60,624 nt of DNA from contig CAZVNZ010000019.1 of NCBI GenBank assembly GCA_964628515.1, positions 1 to 60,624 of the forward strand. Direction: 5' to 3'. The stretch's first letter is position 1, and every line of letters starts with the position of its first letter. This DNA comes from CAZVNZ01 sp964628515. GTDB lineage: Bacteria; Bacillota; Clostridia; Christensenellales; Christensenellaceae. Both the position numbers and the translations under genes were made by a program. Shown here piece by piece: positions 23,592 through 31,606 of the stretch. The notes under the pieces were generated by a model. It had not been told where the DNA came from. It saw nothing but the letters and a program-made list of their open reading frames with translations, and did no database searches.

Positions 23592-24510
23592 TTTCTCTTG
23601 CCTCCTTTTTTAGCACATTACTGAGTACCACGTTCACTATCATAATGAAAGCAAAGAGCACCAACCCTATGGAAAACAAGGCTTCCCTATGCAACCCCGA
23701 GGCGTAACTCATTTCGGACACTATTCCGGTGGTTAAAAACCGCACGCTGTTAAACAATCCGGGCATATTTGCCACGTTTCCCGAAACTAAAATTATTGCC
23801 ATTGCCTCCCCAAGTGCTCTGCCTATTCCAAGTACAATCCCCGTTACTATGCCGGATTTTGCCCCCGGTATTTGCACTTTAAATATGGTTTGGATTTTAG
23901 TTGCGCCCATGGCAAGAGAGGCTTCCGTATACTCTTTAGGCACGGATTTTAGTGCCGTTGTGCTTATGTTGATTACTGTGGGGAGTATCATAATAGTAAG
24001 CACAATTACCCCCGACAGCATATTTGCACCCCCCGTAAATGTGTGGTTAGGGTCGTTTGCAAAAAGTGCCGTTTCCAATTTGCTTATTTGAGGCACTAAA
24101 AGCATCATCCCTAAAAGTCCGTAAACCACCGAGGGTATGCCTGCCAAAAGCTCTATTGCCGGCTTTACTATTTTTGCCATTTTGTTGTGGGCAATTTCGG
24201 AAATAAATACTGCGCTTAAAAGTGCAATGGGTACTCCGATAAGTATGGTAAGCCCCGTGCCCGTCAAAGACGTGAGTATTATGGGGAGTATGCCAAACTG
24301 TGGGTCTTGCGCCGTAGGTGCCCATGTTGTGCCAAACAAAAACTCTTTTAACCCTATGGTAAACATAGCGGGCGCACCTGAAATTATCATATATAATGTT
24401 ATTATAAGCACCGCCGCCACCGCAAATCCACCGCAAATTATAAACACCCATTTCATAATTTTTTCGGCTAAGGATTTACTTTTTTTGCTGTGCATTATTG
24501 TTGTGTTCAT
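23581..24510 (-). CDS. pstC: Phosphate ABC transporter permease PstC
   Basis: The 309-residue membrane protein has about six membrane segments and the permease loop EASLAMGATKIQTIFKVQIP. It pairs with PstA. A long loop after the second segment holds FLFGTTWAPTAQDPQFGI, a PstC hallmark. It starts 98 bases after pstS, behind a strong attenuating hairpin. Confidence 0.95.
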   Translation of the reverse strand: MNTTIMHSKKSKSLAEKIMKWVFIICGGFAVAAVLIITLYMIISGAPAMFTIGLKEFLFGTTWAPTAQDPQFGILPIILTSLTGTGLTILIGVPIALLSAVFISEIAHNKMAKIVKPAIELLAGIPSVVYGLLGMMLLVPQISKLETALFANDPNHTFTGGANMLSGVIVLTIMILPTVINISTTALKSVPKEYTEASLAMGATKIQTIFKVQIPGAKSGIVTGIVLGIGRALGEAMAIILVSGNVANMPGLFNSVRFLTTGIVSEMSYASGLHREALFSIGLVLFAFIMIVNVVLSNVLKKEARENDK

Positions 24511-24548
24511 TTATTACCTCGTTTTCCTTTGAGTGATTTTAGGTAAAA

Positions 24549-24582
24549 AGCGAAAATCACTTGCTTTTCAGTGATTTTCGCT
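24549..24582 (-). terminator. Attenuator hairpin between pstS and pstC
   Basis: A 13-bp perfect inverted repeat (AGCGAAAATCACT at 24549-24561 and its complement at 24570-24582) with an 8-base loop lies just after pstS. Read leftward it is followed by a short T-run. It should end or stall part of the transcripts and protect the pstS 3' end, giving more binding protein than permease. Confidence 0.8.
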
Positions 24583-24608
24583 GTGTTTGGTTTAGTTGTT
24601 GTATAGCC

Positions 24609-25511
24609 TTAGCCAACGGTAATGAGTTTGTTGTCCGCAACTACCGCTTGTCCGTCTGCGCTTAGTACAAAGTCTATGAAGGCTTTAACCTCCGGGCGTA
24701 ATTCTCCCTCTTTTACCGCCATTATAAAGGGACGGGATAGGGGGTAGGTTTTTGCCTTAATTTCTTCTTCCGTTGGGCTTCCGCCGTCTATTTTAAGGGC
24801 GGTTACCGTATCGTCTAAGGCTTCTAAGGAAATATAGCCTATTGCTGTGGGGGTGGTGCTTACCGCTGTTTTAACCGCACCCGTCTCTGTGAGTTCTTGA
24901 GCGTATTTTGCTTGCTCCTCTATTTTAAGCAGTTCTTCAAAAGCACCTCTTGTGCCCGAGCTTGCCTCTCTGCCTATTACTACTATGGGCGCATCATCTC
25001 CGCCAACATCCTTCCAGTTTTTAATTTCCCCTGTGTATATTTTAACTAAATTTTCTGATGTAAGCTCCGCTACTTTGTTTGCAGGGTTTACCACCATTGC
25101 AATACCGTCTATGGCAATAATGTTTGGTACTATGCCTGTTTCTTCCGCTTTAAGCTCTCTTGAGGCATTTCCGATATCCGATTTACCTTCCAGCGCATCT
25201 TTAATGCCCACAGACGAGCCTCCAAGCTGTACATCTACCGTAACATTGGGGTTTTGTAGCATAAAGCTTTCCGCAAGGGCATTTGCTATGGTCTCCATGG
25301 ATGTGGAGCCGGACATTTGCACCTTGCCACTTAACTCGGATACGTTGTTTGGTGATGATGATGCAGGAGCATCGGAGGTTGGTGTTTCGGCAGTTGGTGC
25401 GGTAGATTCCTGTGCCGAAGGGGTAGCGGTGGGAGCGGCTTGAGTAGCGCAACCAACCGCAAATATTGCAATTAGAGATAGTGTGATGATTGTAGTAATT
25501 AGTTTTTTCAT
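24609..25511 (-). CDS. pstS: Phosphate-binding lipoprotein PstS
   Basis: This 300-residue lipoprotein has the lipobox FAVGC, a Ser/Thr/Pro-rich linker to about residue 58, and a PstS domain with the phosphate-contact segments SGSTSMETIA and GREASSGTRGAFEEL. It captures phosphate outside the membrane for PstCAB. It is the first gene of the pst run and stands behind the Pho box at 25585-25624. Confidence 0.95.
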   Translation of the reverse strand: MKKLITTIITLSLIAIFAVGCATQAAPTATPSAQESTAPTAETPTSDAPASSSPNNVSELSGKVQMSGSTSMETIANALAESFMLQNPNVTVDVQLGGSSVGIKDALEGKSDIGNASRELKAEETGIVPNIIAIDGIAMVVNPANKVAELTSENLVKIYTGEIKNWKDVGGDDAPIVVIGREASSGTRGAFEELLKIEEQAKYAQELTETGAVKTAVSTTPTAIGYISLEALDDTVTALKIDGGSPTEEEIKAKTYPLSRPFIMAVKEGELRPEVKAFIDFVLSADGQAVVADNKLITVG

Positions 25512-25533
25512 AGTTCTCTCCTTAAAAATTTAT

Positions 25534-25553
25534 AATAAGCACAAGCGCTTATT
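25534..25553. repeat. Inverted repeat in the pstS leader
   Basis: AATAAGC (25534-25540) and GCTTATT (25547-25553) form a 7-bp stem just before the pstS ribosome binding site. It may stabilise the leader. No further signal is seen. Confidence 0.4.
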
Positions 25554-25569
25554 TATCGAGTATACCTTT

Positions 25570-25624
25570 ATTATAGAAAAGGTATGTAAAATGCAAACGC
25601 ACAGTAATGTAAAATCCGTGTAAA
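25570..25624 (-). promoter_or_regulatory. Pho box and promoter of pstS
   Basis: Read leftward, TTTACA occurs three times: at 25619-25624, 25608-25613 and 25585-25590. The first two are 5 bases apart, giving the 11-bp period of the Bacillus PhoP box TTnACA-N5-TTnACA. The third is one helical turn further than a neighbour would be. A TATAAT -10 box lies at 25570-25575 and no good -35 box is present, as expected for a PhoP-activated promoter. Confidence 0.75.
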
Positions 25625-25701
25625 ATGTTTTTTGGGTACTTGCTTTACAAAATTTGGTTTTGGTAATAGTATTAGTGTATGTATAACTTAGGAGCAAAGC
25701 T

Positions 25702-26256
25702 ATGAAAACAAAATGGATAATATTTGATGCAATGGGTGTGGTGTATAAGGAGGGGGACGATACCGAAAATTTGCTGATACCCTTTGTAAAAGGGATAAAC
25801 TCTTATATTTGCAAAGAGAAGATAGCCTCTCTTTATTTGCAGGCAAGTAGGGGTGAAATTACGGCAGGGCAGTTTTGGGAGTCTGTGGGGGTTTATGGTG
25901 ATTATTTTGAGGTGCAAAAAAATTATTTGGATTTACATAAATTGCAAGATGGGTTTTTGACATATGCAAAAGAGTGTAAAAAAAGATACAAAATAGGGCT
26001 TTTATCCAACGATGTTTTGGAGTGGGCTGATTACTTGTTGAATAAGCACGGCATTAAAGAACTCTTTGATTTGGTGGTATTAAGCTCAGAATGTGGAGTG
26101 CGTAAGCCCGAGGTGGAAATTTATAGGCTTTTTTTGGAAAGGGCAAAATGTGAGGGAGCGGAGTGTGTTTTTTTTGACGACAGAAAGGTTAATGTTGAGG
26201 CGGCAAGTAGGATTGGTATTAGGGGCATTTTGTTTGATGGTGTGTTTGAGTTTTAG
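25702..26256 (+). CDS. HAD-family hydrolase (HAD-IA)
   Basis: The 184-residue protein has motif I IIFDAMGVVYKEGDD (the usual DxDG second aspartate is replaced, giving D-A-M-G), motif II LLSNDV, the motif III lysine in GVRKPEVEIY and motif IV FFDDRKVNVEAA. It should hydrolyse a small phosphate ester. The second aspartate of motif I is alanine, which usually weakens phosphatase activity, so a different HAD chemistry is possible. AGGAGC precedes the ATG. It diverges from pstS but shares no clear Pho box. Confidence 0.82.
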   Translation: MKTKWIIFDAMGVVYKEGDDTENLLIPFVKGINSYICKEKIASLYLQASRGEITAGQFWESVGVYGDYFEVQKNYLDLHKLQDGFLTYAKECKKRYKIGLLSNDVLEWADYLLNKHGIKELFDLVVLSSECGVRKPEVEIYRLFLERAKCEGAECVFFDDRKVNVEAASRIGIRGILFDGVFEF

Positions 26257-26329
26257 GGGGAAATGTTTACAGTTTTGGGGTTTTGGGGTATAATTGTAGG
26301 TGTTTGGGTTGGGGAGGAGTTAAATAAAA

Positions 26330-26542
26330 ATGGCAATACAACAAGAAAAAATGTTAGAACTTTATAATATGCTTTCAAAGAAGGATCAAGAACTTGCATA
26401 TGAGATTATAAAGAAACTTGTACTTGCATGGGACCCGGAGTTTACAAAACTGACAGAGTCCGAACAACTACTGCTTAAAGAAGCTAAAAACGCAGACGGA
26501 GTTTGTGCAGAGGATATTGATTGGGATAAAATTAAGGGTTGA
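26330..26542 (+). CDS. Small antitoxin-like protein
   Basis: This 70-residue acidic protein has two predicted helices (EKMLELYNMLSKKDQELAYE) and ends CAEDIDWDKIKG. This form, with a late E-D-I-D-W-D, is common in small antitoxin-type proteins that precede a RelE- or BrnT-like toxin. The next frame, 26547-26597, encodes only 16 residues (MKTKVYNIIKIGQTRI), so any toxin is lost. The start has GGGGAGGAG 10 bases upstream. Function is inferred only from size and context. Confidence 0.5.
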   Translation: MAIQQEKMLELYNMLSKKDQELAYEIIKKLVLAWDPEFTKLTESEQLLLKEAKNADGVCAEDIDWDKIKG

Positions 26543-26600
26543 TAGTATGAAAACAAAAGTATATAATATAATAAAAATAGGGCAAACGAGGATATAATGG

Positions 26601-26921
26601 GTGGAAAAACTAAAACCTATATTGCCTAAAACCCTAAAAGCAAAAGATGTAATTTTGCAAAATACACTTGGAGACATTCGCATAAAAGGAATAATTCCTA
26701 AAGGCACACAAGTAAGAAGTGTACGCATAATTGCAGGGTACGGCACTTCCACAAACCTAAGATACAAAACTAAACTTGTAGCAAAATATGGTGGAGATGA
26801 GGAAAAATGGGAAAAGAAAGGTGGAATTGTGCAAACGGCAAATTTTGCGTACGATATACATTGGGACGAATATAACAAAAACCAATACGACACGAAATTA
26901 AAAGCGGTTAAAAGAAGGTGA
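26601..26921 (+). CDS. Fragment resembling a phage head-protein C-terminal nuclease-like domain
   Basis: The 106-residue product, from a GTG at 26601 with no clear ribosome binding site, contains VRIIAGYGTSTNLRYKTKLV, GGDEEKWEKKGGIV and FAYDIHWDEYNKNQYDTKLK. In my recollection such a segment ends some phage head-morphogenesis or minor head proteins and polymorphic toxins (PBECR-like nuclease folds). Here it is detached, so it may be a salvaged toxin domain or the remnant of a prophage gene. The H-W and K-L-K positions could be catalytic. Its partner could be the following 82-residue gene. Confidence 0.45.
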   Translation: MEKLKPILPKTLKAKDVILQNTLGDIRIKGIIPKGTQVRSVRIIAGYGTSTNLRYKTKLVAKYGGDEEKWEKKGGIVQTANFAYDIHWDEYNKNQYDTKLKAVKRR

Positions 26922-26926
26922 AATAA

Positions 26927-27175
26927 ATGAAGGTAAGATATGTTGGGGAATCATTCGGAGTGGCAAGCCTAACTAATGGGGCGGTGTACGAATGTATAGG
27001 AATAGAAGATGGCGGAGAATTTGGCATTATGCTCCGCATTATTGATGATAGCGAGGAAGATTATTTGTATTCGGCAAAAAACCCGGCTCCACTAAACGGA
27101 GAAAACAACGGTGGTAGGTGGGAAATTGTGGAAGATACAAAAAATTCCGAGCTTAAAAAGGTTATTGCCGCTTAA
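26927..27175 (+). CDS. Small acidic protein, possible partner of the preceding gene
   Basis: This 82-residue acidic protein starts 6 bases after the previous stop and opens KVRYVGESFGVASLTNGAVY, followed by IEDGGEFGIMLRIIDDSEED and WEIVEDTKN. It looks like a small beta-barrel with an acidic surface. Proteins of this pattern (a Y-x-G start, then L-x-x-G-x-V/K-Y) are common next to phage or toxin genes. An immunity role is a guess. AAGGTGAAATAAATG gives a good start. Confidence 0.5.
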   Translation: MKVRYVGESFGVASLTNGAVYECIGIEDGGEFGIMLRIIDDSEEDYLYSAKNPAPLNGENNGGRWEIVEDTKNSELKKVIAA

Positions 27176-27199
27176 TTATCCCAAGCAACCTGCTTTGAG

Positions 27200-27321
27200 G
27201 CGGTAAAATTCGTAGCGACCGCACGCCGAAGGTATAGACAGGGGCAACCCGAGAGATGCAGGAGAGTGCTACGCCTGCCAAAGCGTATTAAGCTAATAAA
27301 GAGTCACGCAAGTGGCTCTTT
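27200..27321 (+). ncRNA. Candidate structured RNA with terminator
   Basis: Four hairpins follow each other: GCGGT/ACCGC (27200-27204, 27218-27222), GGG-GCAA-CCC with a GNRA loop (27241-27250), GCAGG/CCTGC (27258-27262, 27274-27278) and a 10-bp terminator-like stem with GCAA loop (27298-27321). The stretch is richer in G and C than its surroundings. It also has an open forward frame, so a lost coding gene is an alternative. I cannot match it to a known RNA family. Confidence 0.35.
27298..27321 (+). terminator. Terminator-like hairpin
   Basis: AAAGAGTCAC (27298-27307), loop GCAA and GTGGCTCTTT (27312-27321) pair along 10 bp with one T-G wobble. It closes the 26330-27175 gene run and is symmetrical enough to act in both directions. 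Confidence 0.65.
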
Positions 27322-27428
27322 AATTATGTACGCCAATTATGTACGCTGTAATGCAATCAACCCAAAACAAGCCAAAAGTAATACCGTTGACTGTAAATTT
27401 CCAAATTAAGACAAAAAAAGTTATCAAG

Positions 27429-27665
27429 TTACCTAAAAATGCCGGACGCCTCTCCGAAAATGCGCAGTTTTGCTCCGTGCTTACGGTAAGCAAAAGCTAT
27501 TAGCGTTGCTTTGGTTTTAGCAATTTCGTAGGATACCAAATAGCCACCGTCCGAAGAATTTATATTGCAGTTACATCCGTTGCGCATAAGGTAGTTATTA
27601 AGTCTTTCCACAAAATCTCTATTGCTATCGTCAACATTTTCTAAAAAAATTAAAGTGTTACACAT
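27429..27665 (-). CDS. Small hypothetical protein
   Basis: The 78-residue product starts at 27665 behind AGGAGGT at a good distance, which supports real translation. It reads MCNTLIFLENVDDSNRDFVE, then a helical middle with NGCNCNINSS, and a basic end. I recognise no family. It may be a small regulatory or phage-derived protein. It lies between a terminator and the TfoX-like gene with no partner. Confidence 0.5.
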   Translation of the reverse strand: MCNTLIFLENVDDSNRDFVERLNNYLMRNGCNCNINSSDGGYLVSYEIAKTKATLIAFAYRKHGAKLRIFGEASGIFR

Positions 27666-27857
27666 AACAATATACCTCCTGCTCTTTTATTTAATTATAC
27701 CACTTATATTTACTTATATATCATATATGAAATGTATGTATCATATATTTTTTTATTCTTGCTTACTATGGAAGTATTTTGTATAAAACATCTTAAATTT
27801 TTATGGGAAACAGTGTATAATTATATTATAGAATTTTACAATTTAGGAGATACAAAA

Positions 27858-28109
27858 ATGAGCGAGCTGACAAAACTGCCAAATGTAGGCAAGGTTTTGG
27901 AAAAACTACTTTTAGAAAGTGGTATTACTACCATAGCCGAGCTTAAAGAAATGGGAACAATGGAAGCATTCATGCGAATAAAAGCAATAGACCCCTCGGC
28001 ATGCTTACATATGCTGTACGGACTTTGCGGAGCAATAGAGGGCATACCGGATAAATTATTATCTCAAGAAAAAAAAGAGGAATTAAAGGCACTATACAAA
28101 AGCCTGTAA
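27858..28109 (+). CDS. TfoX C-terminal domain protein
   Basis: The ATG at 27858 follows AGGAGA and gives an 83-residue protein beginning SELTKLPNVGKVLEKLLLES. This is the helix-hairpin-helix-like TfoX_C domain (PF04994), with the LPNVGK-x-x-E-x-x-L and AIDPSACLHMLYGL segments. TfoX/Sxy helps switch on competence in Proteobacteria, but free-standing C-terminal domains in Firmicutes have no defined role. The longer in-frame start at 27732 has no ribosome binding site. Confidence 0.8.
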   Translation: MSELTKLPNVGKVLEKLLLESGITTIAELKEMGTMEAFMRIKAIDPSACLHMLYGLCGAIEGIPDKLLSQEKKEELKALYKSL

Positions 28110-28152
28110 AATTATTCCCACACACTTACACACAAAAACAGCCACACACGAG

Positions 28153-28179
28153 AAAAAAACACCCCGAAGGGTGTTTTTT
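28153..28179. terminator. Bidirectional intrinsic terminator
   Basis: CACCC-CGAA-GGGTG (28160-28173) is flanked by seven A residues on the left and a T-run on the right, so it can end both the TfoX-like gene and the leftward zinc-ribbon gene. Confidence 0.9.
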
Positions 28180-28214
28180 AGAACTTTTGTAAAAAAGAAC
28201 AAACTTGAAGTTGC

Positions 28215-28388
28215 TTAGTCGTCGTAGCTTCTTCTGTAGTTATTTCTTTGTTGCTTTCTGCTCTTTCTGCAGGTTGGGCATCTTACAGGGTCGTTTTCGA
28301 ATCCTTTTTCTTTAAAGAACTCTTGTTCTCCCTCTGTAAAAGTAAATTCATTGCCGCAATCTTTACAAACTAATGTTCTGTCTGCCAT
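28215..28388 (-). CDS. Small zinc-ribbon protein
   Basis: A 57-codon frame begins at the ATG at 28388 behind a perfect AGGAGG. The product opens MADRTLVCKDCGNEFTF and continues to RCPTCRKSRKQQR, so two CxxC knuckles (VCKDC and RCPTC) form a zinc ribbon, followed by a basic R/Y-rich tail RNNYRRSYDD. It belongs to the small zinc-ribbon family PF13451, common in Clostridia and often linked to cold-shock or RNA-binding functions. It is followed by the bidirectional terminator. Confidence 0.85.
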   Translation of the reverse strand: MADRTLVCKDCGNEFTFTEGEQEFFKEKGFENDPVRCPTCRKSRKQQRNNYRRSYDD

Positions 28389-28668
28389 ATTATAGCATCC
28401 TCCTAAGAATATAATGGGAAAAGAGACCGTTCAAATTTTTAATCCCCATTATAGTTAAGAGGTAAAAATTTCATTTTAAGTTTCTTTTTCTAATAGCATA
28501 CTAACACACTAATGTTGAAAATACAAGCCTTTTTTAACAAAAAATGAATAAATTATGAATTATTTTAACATTTTTGCAAAAAATAAAAAAAAATTGGGAA
28601 AAATAATTTTGTTTTTTGCCAAAAAATATGATATACTATTTAATTATTAATGTATAATTAGGTGATTT

Positions 28669-29091
28669 ATGAATATAAACAGTATTATGCTTAACATAAG
28701 AGGAGTGCACCAAGAAGGGGCGGACGAAAACAAAATAGAGCTTTTAACAGAAGGTACTCTCTCTTACGAAGAGGATAAATATATAATAGAATACGACGAA
28801 AGTGTAATGTCGGGAATTAAAGACACCAAAACACTTTTAACCATAAATAAAGAATGTGTAACTCTAAAACGCACGGGCAGTATAGATACGGAGTTTATCT
28901 TTACTAAAAACCGGCCCTTTGAGGCGGTTTACAACACCCCCTTTGGAGTTATGCAGGTAAGTGTTATGCCCACTCAAGTATTAAGCGAAGTTTCAAAAGA
29001 GCAAGGCATAATTAACTTAGAATACGTAATTACAATAGGCAATCATCAAGCTATAAATAAGCTTGACATAGATTATAAACTTATAAGCTGA
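28669..29091 (+). CDS. DUF1934 protein (YwiB-like beta-barrel)
   Basis: This 140-residue protein matches the DUF1934 family (calycin-like, YwiB): it opens with NSIMLNIRGVHQEG, has EGTLSYEEDKYIIEYDES in the middle and ends VITIGNHQAINKLDIDYKLI. Function is unknown. YwiB-like genes often lie near argS. Here it precedes an MBL hydrolase and the DUF1846 and rho genes. The ATG follows AGGTGATTT, an acceptable start. Confidence 0.85.
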   Translation: MNINSIMLNIRGVHQEGADENKIELLTEGTLSYEEDKYIIEYDESVMSGIKDTKTLLTINKECVTLKRTGSIDTEFIFTKNRPFEAVYNTPFGVMQVSVMPTQVLSEVSKEQGIINLEYVITIGNHQAINKLDIDYKLIS

Positions 29092-29093
29092 AA

Positions 29094-29122
29094 AGCTGAT
29101 AAGCTAAGAGCTGATAAGCTAA
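29094..29122. repeat. Two 14-bp direct repeats after DUF1934
   Basis: AGCTGATAAGCTAA occurs at 29094-29107 and 29109-29122, with a partial copy just before. Each contains inverted AGCT-rich parts. It lies in the 62-base gap between the DUF1934 and MBL genes. Confidence 0.6.
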
Positions 29123-29153
29123 TATACCAATAAACTAAGGAGGTTTTTACTAA

Positions 29154-29804
29154 ATGCTTATAAAGTACATCGGACATTCTTGTTTTTGCATAACCACAAA
29201 AAACGGCACGCAAATTTTAATAGACCCTTACGATAACACAATAGGCTTAACACCTGTAAAGGAAACTGCGGATATTTTGCTAATCACCCATAACCATTAC
29301 GACCATAACTACAAAGAGGGCGTAAGTGGGGATTACACACAAATAGACAAAGTTGGGGAGTACAGCTTAAAAGATGTTAAAATAACGGGAATTAAGGTGT
29401 ATCACGATGAAGAGCAGGGAAATTTAAGGGGTGAGGTTGTCGCATTTTTAATAGAAGCCGACGGCATGAGGCTTTTGCATGCAGGAGATATCGGTACTAT
29501 GCCTAACGATGATTTTTTCAAAAAAGTTGGAAAAGTAGATATTTTATTTATACCTATTGGAGGTACATATACCTTTAATGCAAAGCAAGCGCTGGCGTTT
29601 ATGGATATACTTAAACCAAACATGACAATACCTATGCACTACCTAACACCTTGCCTAAACTTAGATATTGTGGGAGTACACGAATTTTTAGAGCGTGCGG
29701 GTAGCGAGTACGATAAATCCAGGTTGGGCATTTCCACCTTCGATATTACGGCAGATAACCTAAAAAAACGGGGAAGGATTATTGTTTTAGAAGGAATAGA
29801 CTGA
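29154..29804 (+). CDS. MBL-fold metal-dependent hydrolase (UPF0173 type)
   Basis: The 216-residue protein has the metallo-beta-lactamase motif THNHYDHN, the later LLHAGDIG aspartate and PMHYLTP histidine. It matches the UPF0173/UlaG-like group often annotated as metal-dependent hydrolase. It should bind two metal ions. Substrate unknown. A strong AAGGAGG precedes the ATG. It lies 2 bases before the DUF1846 gene. Confidence 0.88.
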   Translation: MLIKYIGHSCFCITTKNGTQILIDPYDNTIGLTPVKETADILLITHNHYDHNYKEGVSGDYTQIDKVGEYSLKDVKITGIKVYHDEEQGNLRGEVVAFLIEADGMRLLHAGDIGTMPNDDFFKKVGKVDILFIPIGGTYTFNAKQALAFMDILKPNMTIPMHYLTPCLNLDIVGVHEFLERAGSEYDKSRLGISTFDITADNLKKRGRIIVLEGID

Positions 29805-29806
29805 TT

Positions 29807-31288
29807 ATGAAAGGCTTTGATAACGATTTATACATTAAAAAACAAACAGAAAAAATATTGGAGCGCATAAGCAGGTTTGATAACAAGCTGTATTTAGAGT
29901 TTGGGGGCAAACTGTTTGACGATTACCACGCAGGCAGAGTGTTGCCCGGATTTGATATTAACGGCAAATGCAAGTTACTGGAAAACCTAAAAGAAGATAC
30001 GGAAATTATTTTTTGCATAAATGCTCAAGACATAGAAAAAAACAAAATGCGTGCAGACATCGGCATAACTTACGATATGGATGTGCTTAGGCTTATAGAT
30101 AACCTTACAGATAAAGGGCTTGCCATAAACAGTGTGGTTATTACCCAATATTTAGAGCAGTACGCCGCCGATGTTTTCAGAAAAAACTTAGAGCGCAGAG
30201 GGGTCAAAACCTACATCCACAAACACACAAAAGGCTACCCTTCAGAAATTGAGTTAATTGTTAGTGATGAAGGTTACGGGATGAATCCCTTTATAGAGAC
30301 TACAAAACCCTTGGTGGTAGTAACGGCGCCGGGACCGGGTAGTGGCAAGCTTGCAACCTGTCTTAACCAACTGTATCACGAATACAAACGTAAAAACAAG
30401 GCAGGCTACGCAAAGTTTGAGACTTTCCCCGTGTGGAATTTACCCCTAAAGCACCCTGTAAATATGGCATACGAGGCGGCAACATCAGATTTATACGATA
30501 TAAATATGATAGACCCTTTCCATATAGATGCCTACGGACAAACGGCAGTAAACTATAACAGAGACATAGATGCCTTTCCTATTGTTAAAACCATTTTAGC
30601 TAAAATTACAGGCATAAAAGATTTATATAAATCCCCCACAGATATGGGAGTCAATATGGCAGGCTACGCAATTACGGACGACAACGCAATAAGAGAGGCG
30701 GCTTGCGAAGAGGTTATACGCAGATACTACGTTGCGGAGTGTGATTACAAACGAGGCACTCTGCCCCAAGAAGCCCTGCAAAAAAATCTAATGCTTATGA
30801 AGCAATTAGAATTAGAGCCTCACAACAGGAGTGTTGTACTGCCTGCCCTTAAAAAAGCGCAATTAGAAGAAGTGCCGGCTTGTGCAATAAAACTGCCAAA
30901 CGGAGAGATTGTTACAGGCAAAACCACTAAAATTATGAATGCGGTTTCAAGCGTTGTGCTAAACGCAATTAAGAAATTAGCGGACATCAACGATATTATA
31001 ACCCTAATATCACCCACAGTATTAGAGCCTATTTTGCACCTTAAAAACGAAATGCTAAAGGAAAAAACCCCCATTTTAAATTTAGAAGATGTGCTAATAG
31101 CCCTAAGTATTTCCGCAGCCATGAACCCCACAGCCGAGCTTGCAATGCTAAAACTCTCTATGCTTAAAGATTGCGAGATGCACTCAAGCTATTTGCTTAA
31201 TGCGGCGGACGAAAATTTACTTAAAAAGTTAAGGATAAACCTAACTTGCGAGCCTGTATACCCCACCAAAGATTTATACTACGTTTAA
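29807..31288 (+). CDS. DUF1846 domain protein
   Basis: This 493-residue protein fits the DUF1846 family well in length and in the segments VVTAPGPGSGKLATCLNQLY (a P-loop-like stretch near residue 175) and NMAYEAATSDLYDINMIDP. Members occur in most Clostridia, sometimes noted as near-universal in Firmicutes gut species, but the reaction is not known. The P-loop-like GPGSGKLA may hold a nucleotide. It is co-transcribed with the MBL gene. Confidence 0.9.
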   Translation: MKGFDNDLYIKKQTEKILERISRFDNKLYLEFGGKLFDDYHAGRVLPGFDINGKCKLLENLKEDTEIIFCINAQDIEKNKMRADIGITYDMDVLRLIDNLTDKGLAINSVVITQYLEQYAADVFRKNLERRGVKTYIHKHTKGYPSEIELIVSDEGYGMNPFIETTKPLVVVTAPGPGSGKLATCLNQLYHEYKRKNKAGYAKFETFPVWNLPLKHPVNMAYEAATSDLYDINMIDPFHIDAYGQTAVNYNRDIDAFPIVKTILAKITGIKDLYKSPTDMGVNMAGYAITDDNAIREAACEEVIRRYYVAECDYKRGTLPQEALQKNLMLMKQLELEPHNRSVVLPALKKAQLEEVPACAIKLPNGEIVTGKTTKIMNAVSSVVLNAIKKLADINDIITLISPTVLEPILHLKNEMLKEKTPILNLEDVLIALSISAAMNPTAELAMLKLSMLKDCEMHSSYLLNAADENLLKKLRINLTCEPVYPTKDLYYV

Positions 31289-31606
31289 AGCATACATAAA
31301 TATGTAGCAAATGCAAATTTTTCGTTTAAAAAATTGTAATTTGTTTATAAATATTACAGTACAGTTAAAAATATAAAAAAAATCTAACAAAAATATTATT
31401 TTTATTGTAAAAATAGTTGACAAGTTGCGTTAATTTTAGTTTAATGTAATTATGATATAACGTCTTATATATTTTTGAAAGGTACTGTTATAAATTTCGT
31501 TATAAAAATTAATTTGCGTTTTATATTAATTAAAATATTTTATAAAATTATATTAATACGTATTACATAGAAATAATATGATATTTAGTAAGGAGTTGTT
31601 TTTCTT
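31289..31606 (+). promoter_or_regulatory. Long AT-rich leader and promoter of rho
   Basis: This 318-base gap holds TTGACA (31417-31422), a 17-base spacer and TTTAAT (31440-31445). The start would lie near 31452 and leave a leader of about 155 bases. Rho genes are known to control their own leader. The leader is nearly free of G and C, so no strong hairpin was seen and no small gene can be supported. Confidence 0.6.

Noticed and set aside
26547..26597. Sixteen-codon frame after the antitoxin-like gene as a toxin gene
   Set aside because: Too short for any toxin fold. It was treated as a stub and mentioned only with its neighbour.
27200..27280. Possible glycine riboswitch because of CGCCGAAGG and GGGGCAA
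   Set aside because: The second conserved half and the order of elements do not fit the aptamer, and no glycine gene follows.
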